The position numbers and the translations under genes are program-made. The notes beneath the pieces are model-generated. The model saw only the letters and a program-made list of their open reading frames with translations. It was not told where the DNA came from and made no database searches. A stretch of 64,000 bases of DNA. Source: Lysobacter concretionis Ko07 = DSM 16239 (GTDB lineage: Bacteria > Pseudomonadota > Gammaproteobacteria > Xanthomonadales > Xanthomonadaceae). Location: assembly GCF_000768345.1 (NCBI RefSeq), contig NZ_AVPS01000006.1, positions 62,001-126,000 of the forward strand, in the 5' to 3' direction. Below, one piece after another: positions 35,974 to 43,533 of the stretch (position 1 is the first letter of the stretch; every line of letters starts with the position of its first letter).

Positions 35974-37710
35974 ATGTCGAAGCGCTACGACGATTTCGGT
36001 TACATCTCCCTCGACCCGGTCGCGGGGATCTATCGTCTTGGCGCCAACGGCCCCAGCCTGACCACGGCCCTGGCCGCGGCCAGCGCGACCCGTCGCCAGG
36101 TCGCGTTGCTGCATATCGACATCGACATGTTCAACTCGATCAACGTGAACATGGGCGAAGAAGTCGGCGACAAGGTGCTTGCCGCCGTCGCCCAACGGTT
36201 GCGCAAGACGCTGCCGCCGGACGGCTGGCTGTGGCGGCTGGCCAGCGACGAGTTCATCGCCGCGATCGGCTACCGCGAGGGCGAATCCGACGGCAGCAAC
36301 GTCGCCGACCAGATCCGCGACGAGTTCGAGATCCCGTTGTCGATCCCGCCGTATACCCTGCCGATCACGCTGTCGATCGGCGTGGCGGTGTTTCCCGACC
36401 ACGCCAACAATGCTGCCGTCCTGCTGGCCAAGGCCGAGCAGGCACTGCTGCAGGTCAAGCAGCAGGGCCTCGACAACGTCGGCCTGTATACGGCCACCCC
36501 GGTCCCGGCGGCCTCCAGTGACGGCTTCGCCGAGCGCTTCGTGGAAGCGCTGGACAACAACGAGTTCCGCCTGTTCTACCAGCCCCTGATCAACGCCAAC
36601 GACGGTGGTCTGTGCGGCTTCAGCGCGCTGGTGCGCTGGCAGACCGAGCATCACGGACTGCTGGCGCCGAACCGCTTCATGGAAATCATCGAACGGGTCG
36701 GCCTGTCCGCGCGGCTGGGCTGGTGGGTGGTGGAAGCGGCAATGCGCCAGCTCGCGCAATGGCGGCAGCAGGGGCTGGACTACCTCGACGTGTCGGTGCA
36801 CCTGACCGACGAGCTGTTGACCCAGCGCGACTGCCTGGACCGGATCGGGGAGCTGCTGCACCGCCACGACCTGTCGCCGCGGGCGCTGGAGTTCGAGATC
36901 CCGGAGAGCGCACTGGCGCTGGATGCGCGCCAGGTGCAGGAGAACCTGATCGGCCTGCGCGCCTTGGGAGCGATCCTGACCGTGCGCGATTTCGGGCTGG
37001 GCGGACTGAGCATCGCGGCACTGGCGCAGTACCCGCTGGACCGGCTGAAGATCGACCGCAGTTTCATCCGCAATGTCGCCAGCGACAACCGCAGCGCGGC
37101 GATCGTGCGCGGCATCATCGCGATGGGCCACAACCTGGGCATGAAGGTCACCGCCAAGGGCGTGGAAAACGAGACCGAACTGGGCTTCCTGCGCCGCAAC
37201 CATTGCGACTTCTTCCAGGGCTACCTGTTCAGCGCGCCGGCCCCGGCCGAGGAGCTGGACGAGATGATCCGCCGTCGCTTCCTGCTGCCGTCCGCGTTTG
37301 CCCCGACCCGTCCCGAACGCACCCTGCTGCTGCTGGACGACGAGGAGAACGTGCTGCGCTCACTGGTGCGCCTGTTCCGCCGCGACGGCTACCAGGTGCT
37401 GGCCGCGAACAGCGTGCGCGAGGCGTTCGACCTGCTCGCCGGCAACACGGTCCAGGTCATCCTGTCCGACCAGCGCATGCCGGACATGAGCGGGACCGAG
37501 TTCCTGACCCGCGTGCGCGAGCTCTACCCCGACACCGTGCGCATGGTGCTGTCGGGCTACACCGACCTGGCCACGATCACCGAGGCGATCAACCACGGCG
37601 CGATCTACCGCTTCCTGACCAAGCCCTGGAATGACGAGGAACTGCGCGACCACATCCAGGCCGCGTTCCGTGCCTATGAACAGCAGGCCAGCGACGAGAC
37701 GGCGTATTAG
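35974..37710 (+). CDS. Degenerate GGDEF-EAL protein with C-terminal receiver domain
   Basis: A soluble 578-residue protein. Residues about 40-170 are a GGDEF fold whose active site reads ASDEF (90-94). Residues about 185-435 are an EAL fold in which the catalytic Glu of EAL is Ser (S217, FSALVRW) and DDFGTG is RDFGLG (338-343). Neither domain should make or cleave cyclic di-GMP, though binding is possible. Residues 449-570 are a receiver domain with phosphoacceptor D499 (ILSDQRMP) and FLTKPW. It ends 23 bases from a convergent histidine kinase gene that is part of the flgM operon, and may be that kinase's target. Confidence 0.88.
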   Translation: MSKRYDDFGYISLDPVAGIYRLGANGPSLTTALAAASATRRQVALLHIDIDMFNSINVNMGEEVGDKVLAAVAQRLRKTLPPDGWLWRLASDEFIAAIGYREGESDGSNVADQIRDEFEIPLSIPPYTLPITLSIGVAVFPDHANNAAVLLAKAEQALLQVKQQGLDNVGLYTATPVPAASSDGFAERFVEALDNNEFRLFYQPLINANDGGLCGFSALVRWQTEHHGLLAPNRFMEIIERVGLSARLGWWVVEAAMRQLAQWRQQGLDYLDVSVHLTDELLTQRDCLDRIGELLHRHDLSPRALEFEIPESALALDARQVQENLIGLRALGAILTVRDFGLGGLSIAALAQYPLDRLKIDRSFIRNVASDNRSAAIVRGIIAMGHNLGMKVTAKGVENETELGFLRRNHCDFFQGYLFSAPAPAEELDEMIRRRFLLPSAFAPTRPERTLLLLDDEENVLRSLVRLFRRDGYQVLAANSVREAFDLLAGNTVQVILSDQRMPDMSGTEFLTRVRELYPDTVRMVLSGYTDLATITEAINHGAIYRFLTKPWNDEELRDHIQAAFRAYEQQASDETAY

Positions 37711-37733
37711 GCGGAACGCACCAGGTGCAATGA

Positions 37734-39047
37734 CTAGACTGGCGGCGCTCCGGCACGCGGCGGATCGGGCTGCGACACCGGCAACACGACCCGGAACGTG
37801 CTGCCGACACCGAGCCGGCTGGACACCTCGATCCGCCCGTGGTGCTTGGCGATGATGCTGTAGCAGATCGCCAGCCCCAGCCCGGTGCCGCGACCGATCG
37901 GCTTGGTGGTGTAGAAGGGGTCGAAGATCCGCTGCAGCACCTCGTCGGGAATGCCGCAACCGCTGTCGCTGATGCTGATCCAGACCTCGCCGTCGTCCGC
38001 ACCGGTCGCAAGCACCAGCGTGCCGCGCTCGTGGATCGCGTGGCCGGCGTTGATCAGCAGGTTCATCAGCACCTGGTTGATCTCCGAGGCGTGGCACTCC
38101 ACCAGCGGCAACCGGCCGTAGTACTTCTCGACGCGGACCTTGTACTTCAGGTCGTTCCAGACAATGTTGAGGGTCGATTCCAGGCCTTTCTGGATATCCG
38201 ACGGACGCATCGGCTCATCGGGTCCGATGCGGGAAAAATCCTTCAGGTCCTGGACGATCTTGGTGACCCGCTCGATGCCTTCGCGCGACTCCGCCAGCAA
38301 CTGCGGAACGTCACCGATGATGAAGTCGATATCCAGCCGGCTGCGCATCGCCTGCAGCGCCTCGCGCTTGCCGGCCTGGCCTTCATCCGGCCGCGCATCA
38401 TCTTGCCGCGCGTCGCCCTGCAGCGCTGAGGCGTAGGCGTCCAGCAGCGCCAGCAACGAGTCGACGTACTCCTGCAGCGTGCCCAGGTTGGAGTGCACGT
38501 AGCCGACCGGGTTGTTGATCTCGTGCGCCACGCCGGCGGCAAGCTGGCCGATGGAGGCCATCTTCTCCGATTGCAGCAGTTGCTCCTGGGTGCCGGCGAG
38601 CCGCTCGTAGGTGGTCTGCAGTTCGTCGTGGCGGCTCTGCAGCTCGGCCTCGCGGGCGGAACGCGCAGTGACATCGACAAAGGTCGCGAACCGGCATCGA
38701 TCGCCGCCGTTCTCGGAAAACAGCTTGATCTCCAGCACCGTCGGCGGCTTGTCGAGCCGGATTTCACCGGTCCAGCGTCCCTCGCATCGGGCGATTTCCC
38801 ACGCGCCTGCCGGGATATGGCCGAGCAGGCGGTCGATGGGGTCGGGAGCCGGGTCGGCTTCAGTGTCTGGAGTTGCCGCAGGGGGAGCGGGCTGCAGCGC
38901 CTGGGCGAGTGTATTGGCGGCGGGATTGGCCTGGGCGGCCCCGCTGTCCGGGTGAAACAGGACGATCGCTACGTCCGCCAACGACAACACCGTCAGCAGG
39001 TCATCACTCCATGGACGGATATCGCCGGGTCGATCTTTGTCGCTCAT
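37734..39047 (-). CDS. Soluble PAS-type histidine kinase in the flgMN operon
   Basis: A 437-residue cytoplasmic histidine kinase without membrane helices. Residues about 15-125 form a PAS-like sensor. A coiled linker (LQSRHDELQTTYERLAGTQE) follows, then the H-box GVAHEINNPVGYVHSNLGTL, the N-box NLLINAGHAI, the G1 box SDSGCGIP and the G2 box GRGTGLGLAI. Its ATG overlaps the flgN stop by four bases, so it is coupled to flgM-flgN and should share their sigma-28 promoter. Its partner may be the receiver domain of the convergent GGDEF-EAL protein; this is inference from position. Confidence 0.9.
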   Translation of the reverse strand: MSDKDRPGDIRPWSDDLLTVLSLADVAIVLFHPDSGAAQANPAANTLAQALQPAPPAATPDTEADPAPDPIDRLLGHIPAGAWEIARCEGRWTGEIRLDKPPTVLEIKLFSENGGDRCRFATFVDVTARSAREAELQSRHDELQTTYERLAGTQEQLLQSEKMASIGQLAAGVAHEINNPVGYVHSNLGTLQEYVDSLLALLDAYASALQGDARQDDARPDEGQAGKREALQAMRSRLDIDFIIGDVPQLLAESREGIERVTKIVQDLKDFSRIGPDEPMRPSDIQKGLESTLNIVWNDLKYKVRVEKYYGRLPLVECHASEINQVLMNLLINAGHAIHERGTLVLATGADDGEVWISISDSGCGIPDEVLQRIFDPFYTTKPIGRGTGLGLAICYSIIAKHHGRIEVSSRLGVGSTFRVVLPVSQPDPPRAGAPPV

Positions 39048-39397
39048 CCCACTCCGAGACTGCGCACCTGCGGGCGGGCGCTGGACTGTCCCCCCGCATC
39101 GTACACGCCGACCGAATCCAGCCGGCCGAGGTGGCGCAAGGCCCAGGTGACTTCGCGCCGACGGCGGGCGAGCAGTACGCTGTTGTCGCGATTGAGTTCG
39201 CTCAGCGCGATCACGCGCCCCGACACGTCGTCGCTGAGCGGCCGCGCCTCGACCTGCCGCAGCGCGACCAGCTTGGCCCGGGTCGAATCCAGCAGCGCAT
39301 CGACGTCATGATCCAGCAGCGCCTGGCGCTCGGCGCGCAGGGCATGCTCGAGGGCGTCCAGCGACGCCAGCATCGACGGCTGGGTCGCCAGGGTCAT
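39044..39397 (-). CDS. flgN: Flagellar chaperone FlgN
   Basis: A 117-residue, mostly helical protein that fits FlgN, the export chaperone for the hook-filament junction proteins FlgK and FlgL. LASLDALEHALRAERQALLD and LSELNRDNSVLLARRRREVT match the general FlgN pattern of long helices ending in an N-R/N-x-x-L motif. The ATG overlaps the flgM stop by four bases. Identification rests strongly on position, since the family is poorly conserved. Confidence 0.82.
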   Translation of the reverse strand: MTLATQPSMLASLDALEHALRAERQALLDHDVDALLDSTRAKLVALRQVEARPLSDDVSGRVIALSELNRDNSVLLARRRREVTWALRHLGRLDSVGVYDAGGQSSARPQVRSLGVG

Positions 39398-39708
39398 TTC
39401 TGCAACGCTTCCTCGAAGGCCAGCATCCGGGTGGCGATCTGCTCCGGGTCGATCCGGTAGCTGCCGTCGGCCAGCGCCGCACGCAGCGCGTTGACCTTGG
39501 TCACGTCGATGCCGGCCGGTGCCGCACCGAGAGAGCGTTCCAGCGCCTGCAGCCCCGCCGCCTCGCCCGTCAGCCGCATGCTGTCGGCCGGCGGAGTCGC
39601 CGCCACCGGCTGGGAACGGTCTTCGCCGGCACGGGCGCGAGCCGGGCCCGTCGATGCAAGCTCGACGGCGCGGGCCGCCATCGGACTGCCGTTGATCTGG
39701 TTGGACAT
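39394..39708 (-). CDS. flgM: Anti-sigma-28 factor FlgM
   Basis: FlgM binds FliA (sigma-28) until the hook is complete and is then secreted. The 104-residue protein has the disordered N-terminal half typical of FlgM and the conserved C-terminal sigma-binding region (DVTKVNALRAALADGSYRID followed by PEQIATRMLAFE). ATG at 39708 has GGAG at good spacing. A sigma-28 promoter lies about 30-57 bases upstream, giving the usual feedback loop. Confidence 0.93.
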   Translation of the reverse strand: MSNQINGSPMAARAVELASTGPARARAGEDRSQPVAATPPADSMRLTGEAAGLQALERSLGAAPAGIDVTKVNALRAALADGSYRIDPEQIATRMLAFEEALQK

Positions 39709-39738
39709 CACACGCTCCTGATTGCTCGGTCATGTGGG

Positions 39739-39765
39739 GTAACGACCGCGCCGGACGGAACTTTA
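39739..39765 (-). promoter_or_regulatory. Sigma-28 (FliA) promoter of flgM-flgN-kinase
   Basis: On the minus strand TAAAGTTC is followed after exactly 11 bases by GTCGTTAC, matching the flagellar consensus TAAAGTTT-N11-GCCGATAA and close to the fliC and fliD promoters in this window. Confidence 0.75.
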
Positions 39766-39820
39766 GCCCTGTCTGGAAAAACGTTCAGCGCGGCAGCTCC
39801 ACCCCCGACCTCCCGCGGCA

Positions 39821-40558
39821 TCAACGCACCACTTCCACCAGGCCATCGCCGACCAGGCGACCGCGGATGATACGCCGGGAGCCGAGATTCTCGACCGCCA
39901 CCGTCTCGCCCGGCGCGGCCCGGCCCAGCGCGCGACCGCTCATGCGCACTTCCACCCCACCCACCCGCGACACCAGCATCACCGGGTCGCCGCGCTTGAG
40001 CAGGCTGCCGTTGGCGAGGTCGGTGCGGGTCAACGCGCTTCCCGGTACCAGCCCCTGGACCGCGGTCATTCCGATCACCTCGACCGGATCATCAAATACC
40101 GCTGCGCCAGCGCCGGCGATGTCGCGACGGCCCATCGCGATGTGTTCCGCCGTGATCGGCTGGCCCGCCGGCACCGGCCGGGTCAACACCACCACATCGG
40201 CCTCCTTGCGCACACGTACGGGCACATAGACACGCCAGCCGGGCGCATCGCCGCAGTGCACCTCCACCGTCCGCGGGCCGGTCGGCCGTGCCTGCAGCGC
40301 CGTGCTGCAGGCCGCCAGGCGCAAGGCCGAGTCGACCATCGCCTCCGAACCGGTACCGGTGACGCCCAGCGCCGCCAATGCCGCCTCGCGGATTGCCGCC
40401 GGATCGGTCGTGCCTTCGGTGGCGGACAGCGGAGCCGCAGCGACCGACACGATGAACGCCAACACGATGCTGGACAGGGCACGGGATGGAGCACTGGATA
40501 AAAACAGGTGCACGGCACTCTCTGGGCAGGAACCTCCCATCCCACAAGCAAATTGCAT
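39821..40558 (-). CDS. flgA: Flagellar P-ring assembly chaperone FlgA
   Basis: FlgA is a periplasmic chaperone that helps FlgI form the P ring. The protein is up to 245 residues with a signal peptide (ALSSIVLAFIVSVAAAPLSA). It has an N-terminal domain and a C-terminal SAF/antifreeze-like domain (VVLTRPVPAGQPITAEHIAM and ALTRTDLANGSLLKRGDPVM), ending ENLGSRRIIRGRLVGDGLVE. The true start may be a GTG at 40513 rather than 40558, since either leaves a usable signal peptide. It is divergent from cheV and followed by flgM. Confidence 0.92.
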   Translation of the reverse strand: MQFACGMGGSCPESAVHLFLSSAPSRALSSIVLAFIVSVAAAPLSATEGTTDPAAIREAALAALGVTGTGSEAMVDSALRLAACSTALQARPTGPRTVEVHCGDAPGWRVYVPVRVRKEADVVVLTRPVPAGQPITAEHIAMGRRDIAGAGAAVFDDPVEVIGMTAVQGLVPGSALTRTDLANGSLLKRGDPVMLVSRVGGVEVRMSGRALGRAAPGETVAVENLGSRRIIRGRLVGDGLVEVVR

Positions 40559-40604
40559 GCCGGGAGGCGCTTTGCCCGTTGATCCGCACGCGATCGTTCG
40601 CTTC

Positions 40605-40762
40605 TGTAGGAGCGGGCTTCAGCCGCGAACGCACGGAAACCGCACGTGCCGGACGCGTCCACCCGGGCGAAAGGAAAGCGGTGCGGATGTAACCGCCGTC
40701 GCGTGCGAACCGGTGCGATCGCGGCAACCGACGCACAGGTCGCAGCTTACGCAGCTCCTACA
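40605..40762. repeat. REPIN-like element, copy 1
   Basis: The 158-base element has terminal inverted repeats TGTAGGAGC and GCTCCTACA. It shares long blocks with copy 2 (40787-40942), including GGAAAGCGGTGC, GCGATCGCGG-like sequence and CAGGTCGCAGCTTACGCAG near the right end. The left end, GTAGGAGCGGGCTTCAGCCG, matches a REP family common in Xanthomonadaceae and Pseudomonas. It lies between flgA and cheV. Confidence 0.85.
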
Positions 40763-40786
40763 ACAACCAGATCGCGCTCACCCGGG

Positions 40787-40942
40787 TGTAGGAGCGACGT
40801 GAGTCGCGAACGCGCAGAGACTGCACTTGCCAGCACCTGTGCATGACCGGACGGAAAGCGGTGCCGATATCGTCACCGTCCCATGCGAAGCAGCGCAATC
40901 GCGGGGGCGGATGGTCAGGTCGCAGCTTACGCAGCTCCTACA
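40787..40942. repeat. REPIN-like element, copy 2
   Basis: The 156-base element is a diverged direct copy of the 40605-40762 element, separated from it by 24 bases, with the same TGTAGGAGC/GCTCCTACA ends. Its left arm, GTAGGAGCGACGTGAGTCGC, is identical in type to single or paired elements at 48660-48682 and 54348-54420. Confidence 0.85.
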
Positions 40943-40989
40943 ACACACCAGGGCGCGCGGCTTTCGCAGCGCTTTCCGCACATCGACCC

Positions 40990-41016
40990 TCAAGAACCGC
41001 CGGAGTTCGCCGACAA
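40990..41016 (+). promoter_or_regulatory. Possible sigma-28 promoter of cheV
   Basis: TCAAGAAC-N11-GCCGACAA has the right spacing and a good match to the FliA consensus. It ends only seven bases before the chosen cheV ATG, which would make the mRNA practically leaderless. It may be coincidental. Confidence 0.4.
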
Positions 41017-41023
41017 CGCCTGC

Positions 41024-41956
41024 ATGAGCCACCAACTGCTGGACCGAATCGACCAACGCACCCGCCTGGCGGGGCACAACCGGCTGGCCCTGTTGCTGTT
41101 CCGGCTGGGGCCGCGTCAGCTTTTTGGCGTCAACGTGTTCAAGGTGCAGGAAGTCATCCCGCGGCCGCCGCTGTTCACCCTGCCGCAGCTGCCGTCGGCG
41201 TTCAGTGGCGCGGCCGATATCCGCGGCCGCACGGTGCCGGTGCTCGACCTGGCGCGGGCGATCGGCTACGACACCAAGGGCGCGCCGCCGCCGGAGTACC
41301 TGGTGGTCACCGAGTTCAACCGCAGCGTGCAGGGTTTCCTGGTGGCCGGCGTGGACCGCATCGTCAACGTCGCGGTCGAGGACATCCAGCCGCCACCGGA
41401 CCTGGGCGGCGATGGCAACTACCTGACCGGCGTGACCCGCCACCATGGCGAGCTGATCCAGCTGATCGACGTGGAAAGCGTGCTGGCGGAGTCCTGCCCG
41501 CGGCCCAGCGACGCCGGCAGCATCATCGCGCTGCAGCCGGTCGCGGGCGTTCCGCAGGAAGTGCTGGTGGTGGACGACTCGCGCGTCGCGCGCAACCAGA
41601 TCCGCTCGGTGCTGGAGCAGCTCGGCCTGCCGGCAACCCTGCTGTCGGATGGCCGCCAGGCACTGGAGCACCTGCAGCAACTGGCCGAAAGCGGCCTGCC
41701 GCCGCAGCAGCGCTATGCGATGGTGATCTCGGATATCGAGATGCCGGCGATGGACGGCTACACGCTGACGACGGAAATCCGACGCGACCCGATGCTGCGC
41801 GGCCTGTACGTCCTGCTGCACACCTCGCTGTCGGGCGTGTTCAACCATGCGATGGTGGAGCGCGTGGGCGCGGACGATTTCGTGCCCAAGTACTCCGAGA
41901 ACGAACTGGCGCAACGCATTGCCGTGCGCATGAGCGCGCTCCAGAAAACGGGTTGA
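41024..41956 (+). CDS. cheV: Chemotaxis coupling protein CheV
   Basis: A 310-residue CheV that links chemoreceptors to CheA. The CheW-like domain spans about 20-165 (LLLFRLGPRQLFGVNVFKVQ, DIRGRTVPVLDLARAIGYDT, GVTRHHGELIQLIDVE). The receiver domain spans about 180-305 (VLVVDDSRVARNQIRSVLEQ, phosphoacceptor Asp in VISDIEMPAMDGY, Lys in DFVPKYSENEL). GGAG lies about 18 bases before the ATG, which is far. It stands upstream of flgB as in other polar-flagellated gammaproteobacteria; cheR does not follow. Confidence 0.94.
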   Translation: MSHQLLDRIDQRTRLAGHNRLALLLFRLGPRQLFGVNVFKVQEVIPRPPLFTLPQLPSAFSGAADIRGRTVPVLDLARAIGYDTKGAPPPEYLVVTEFNRSVQGFLVAGVDRIVNVAVEDIQPPPDLGGDGNYLTGVTRHHGELIQLIDVESVLAESCPRPSDAGSIIALQPVAGVPQEVLVVDDSRVARNQIRSVLEQLGLPATLLSDGRQALEHLQQLAESGLPPQQRYAMVISDIEMPAMDGYTLTTEIRRDPMLRGLYVLLHTSLSGVFNHAMVERVGADDFVPKYSENELAQRIAVRMSALQKTG

Positions 41957-41975
41957 GGCCTGTCCGCGGCCGCTC

Positions 41976-41990
41976 TGGCACGCCGCTTGC
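41976..41990 (+). promoter_or_regulatory. Sigma-54 promoter of the flgBCDE operon
   Basis: TGGCACGCCGCTTGC has the -24 GG and -12 GC exactly ten bases apart and matches TGGCACG-N4-TTGC. A start about 12 bases downstream would give a 25-base leader with GGAGGG before the flgB ATG. RpoN and a FleQ-type activator are encoded in the same cluster. Confidence 0.9.
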
Positions 41991-42025
41991 TTGACTCCGG
42001 GTGAACACGCACCCCGGAGGGCGCA

Positions 42026-42385
42026 ATGTCCGATTTCCTTGGTATCCACGGCACCGCGCTGGCCCTGCGAGAGCAGCGCCTGCAGCTGCTTGCCTCCAAC
42101 CTCGCCAACGCCGACACCCCGGGCTTCCAGGCCCAGGACATGGACTTCAGCAGTGCCCTGCGCGCCGCGCTGCAACCCGACCGCGGTGTAGGCGACCACA
42201 TCACGCAGGCCGCACAGGCGGCCCGCTACGCCCCCGCCTCCACCCAGCCCAGCATGGACGGCAACACCGTGGACGGAGAGCGGGCCAAGGCCGCGTTCGC
42301 CCAGGCGTCGCTGGAATACCGCGCCTCGCTGTCGTTCGTCGAGTCCAAGGTGCGCGGCATGTTGACCGCGATCACCGGGCAATAA
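42026..42385 (+). CDS. flgB: Flagellar proximal rod protein FlgB
   Basis: A 119-residue rod protein. ALALREQRLQLLASNLANAD, with the ASNLANADTPGF motif, is the hallmark N-terminus of rod/hook proteins. The C-terminal helix (YRASLSFVESKVRGMLTAIT) completes the coiled coil. It forms the proximal rod with FlgC, FlgF and FliE. First gene of the operon behind the sigma-54 promoter. Confidence 0.96.
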   Translation: MSDFLGIHGTALALREQRLQLLASNLANADTPGFQAQDMDFSSALRAALQPDRGVGDHITQAAQAARYAPASTQPSMDGNTVDGERAKAAFAQASLEYRASLSFVESKVRGMLTAITGQ

Positions 42386-42397
42386 GGAGCGATCGCG

Positions 42398-42802
42398 ATG
42401 ACCCTCCCGATCTTCGACGTCGCCGGTTCGGCGATGAACGCCCAGTCGGTGCGCCTCAGCACCGTGGCCAGCAACCTCGCCAATGCCGACTCGGTATCCG
42501 GTGACCCGGATGCGGTCTACCGCCCGCTGCATCCGGTGTTTTCCGCCGAGACGGTGGCCGGCAAACCCGAACTGGCCGGCGTGCAGGTCAAGGAAGTCAC
42601 CCGGTCCGACGCCGCGCCGATCCGCCGCTACGACCCCGGCCACCCGCTGGCCGACGACGGCGGCTACGTCTACGCGCCCGACATCGATCCGGTCGCGCAG
42701 ATGGTCGACATGATCTCCGCCTCGCGCAGCTACCAGGCCAACGTGGAGGTGTTCAACACCGCCAAGGAACTGGCCATGGCGACCTTGAACATGGGCAAGT
42801 AG
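42398..42802 (+). CDS. flgC: Flagellar proximal rod protein FlgC
   Basis: A 134-residue rod protein. LPIFDVAGSAMNAQSVRLST and VASNLANADSVSG form the N-terminal region, VAQMVDMISASRSYQANVEV and FNTAKELAMATLNMGK the C-terminal helix of the rod/hook family. It starts 12 bases after flgB. Confidence 0.97.
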   Translation: MTLPIFDVAGSAMNAQSVRLSTVASNLANADSVSGDPDAVYRPLHPVFSAETVAGKPELAGVQVKEVTRSDAAPIRRYDPGHPLADDGGYVYAPDIDPVAQMVDMISASRSYQANVEVFNTAKELAMATLNMGK

Positions 42803-42828
42803 CCCACCCGCACTGACGAGACGACCCC

Positions 42829-43497
42829 ATGACCAGCATCACCGGCACCAACAACGACAACCCCTACGGGGCGCTCGGCCTGGCCCCGCAGGCCAACGAC
42901 CGCAGCACCTCGCTGGGCCAGGCCGACTTCCTGCGCCTGATGACCGAGCAGCTCAAGAACCAGGACCCGCTGAAGCCGCTGGACAACAACCAGTTCCTCG
43001 GCCAGCTGGCGCAGTTCTCCACCGTGCAGGGCATCGACAACATGCAGTCCGCGATGGGCTCGATGGCCAGCGTGATGGAGTCCGACCAGACCCTGCGCGC
43101 GGCCAGCCTGGTCGGCCGCGAGGCGCTGGTGGCGGCCGACAAGGTCGACCTGGCGGCCGGTGCCGGCACGCATGGCGAGATCGTCGCCACCACCGCCGGC
43201 ACGATCCAGATCGAGATTGTCGACAGCGCCGGCGCGATCGTACGCAAGACCAGCGTCGAGGCCGGCGCGGCCGGCAACGTCCCCTGGCAGTGGGACGGCC
43301 GCAACGACGATGGCGAGCCGATCGCCGCCGGCCAGTACTCCATCCGTGCCACCAGCGGCACGGGCAAGGACGCCGAAACCCTCGACCTGCGCCTGTCCGC
43401 GAAGGTGGACAGCGTCTCCATCGAGCCGACCGGGCTCGTCCTCAATCTTTCAGGTCTTGGCAGCCACCCGCTGTCCTCGATCCGTCGTGTCGGCTGA
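42829..43497 (+). CDS. flgD: Hook cap protein FlgD
   Basis: A 222-residue protein that caps the growing hook. The N-terminal region has GQADFLRLMTEQLKNQDPLK and PLDNNQFLGQLAQFSTVQGI, which are highly conserved. The C-terminal part is a FlgD Tudor/FnIII-like domain (VPWQWDGRNDDGEPIAAGQY). Located between flgC and flgE as usual. Confidence 0.97.
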   Translation: MTSITGTNNDNPYGALGLAPQANDRSTSLGQADFLRLMTEQLKNQDPLKPLDNNQFLGQLAQFSTVQGIDNMQSAMGSMASVMESDQTLRAASLVGREALVAADKVDLAAGAGTHGEIVATTAGTIQIEIVDSAGAIVRKTSVEAGAAGNVPWQWDGRNDDGEPIAAGQYSIRATSGTGKDAETLDLRLSAKVDSVSIEPTGLVLNLSGLGSHPLSSIRRVG

Positions 43498-43533
43498 CCG
43501 CCGCCTTCCACCGCCCCTCCAGGAGCACACCGC

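Noticed and set aside
34003-37203. 1066-codon minus-strand frame opposite mscL, M28 peptidase and the GGDEF-EAL gene
   Set aside because: Same reason: antisense to three genes with clear motifs, and no recognisable domain.
40559-41023. Insertion sequence between flgA and cheV
   Set aside because: The inverted-repeat elements are about 157 bases and encode no transposase; they fit non-autonomous REPINs.
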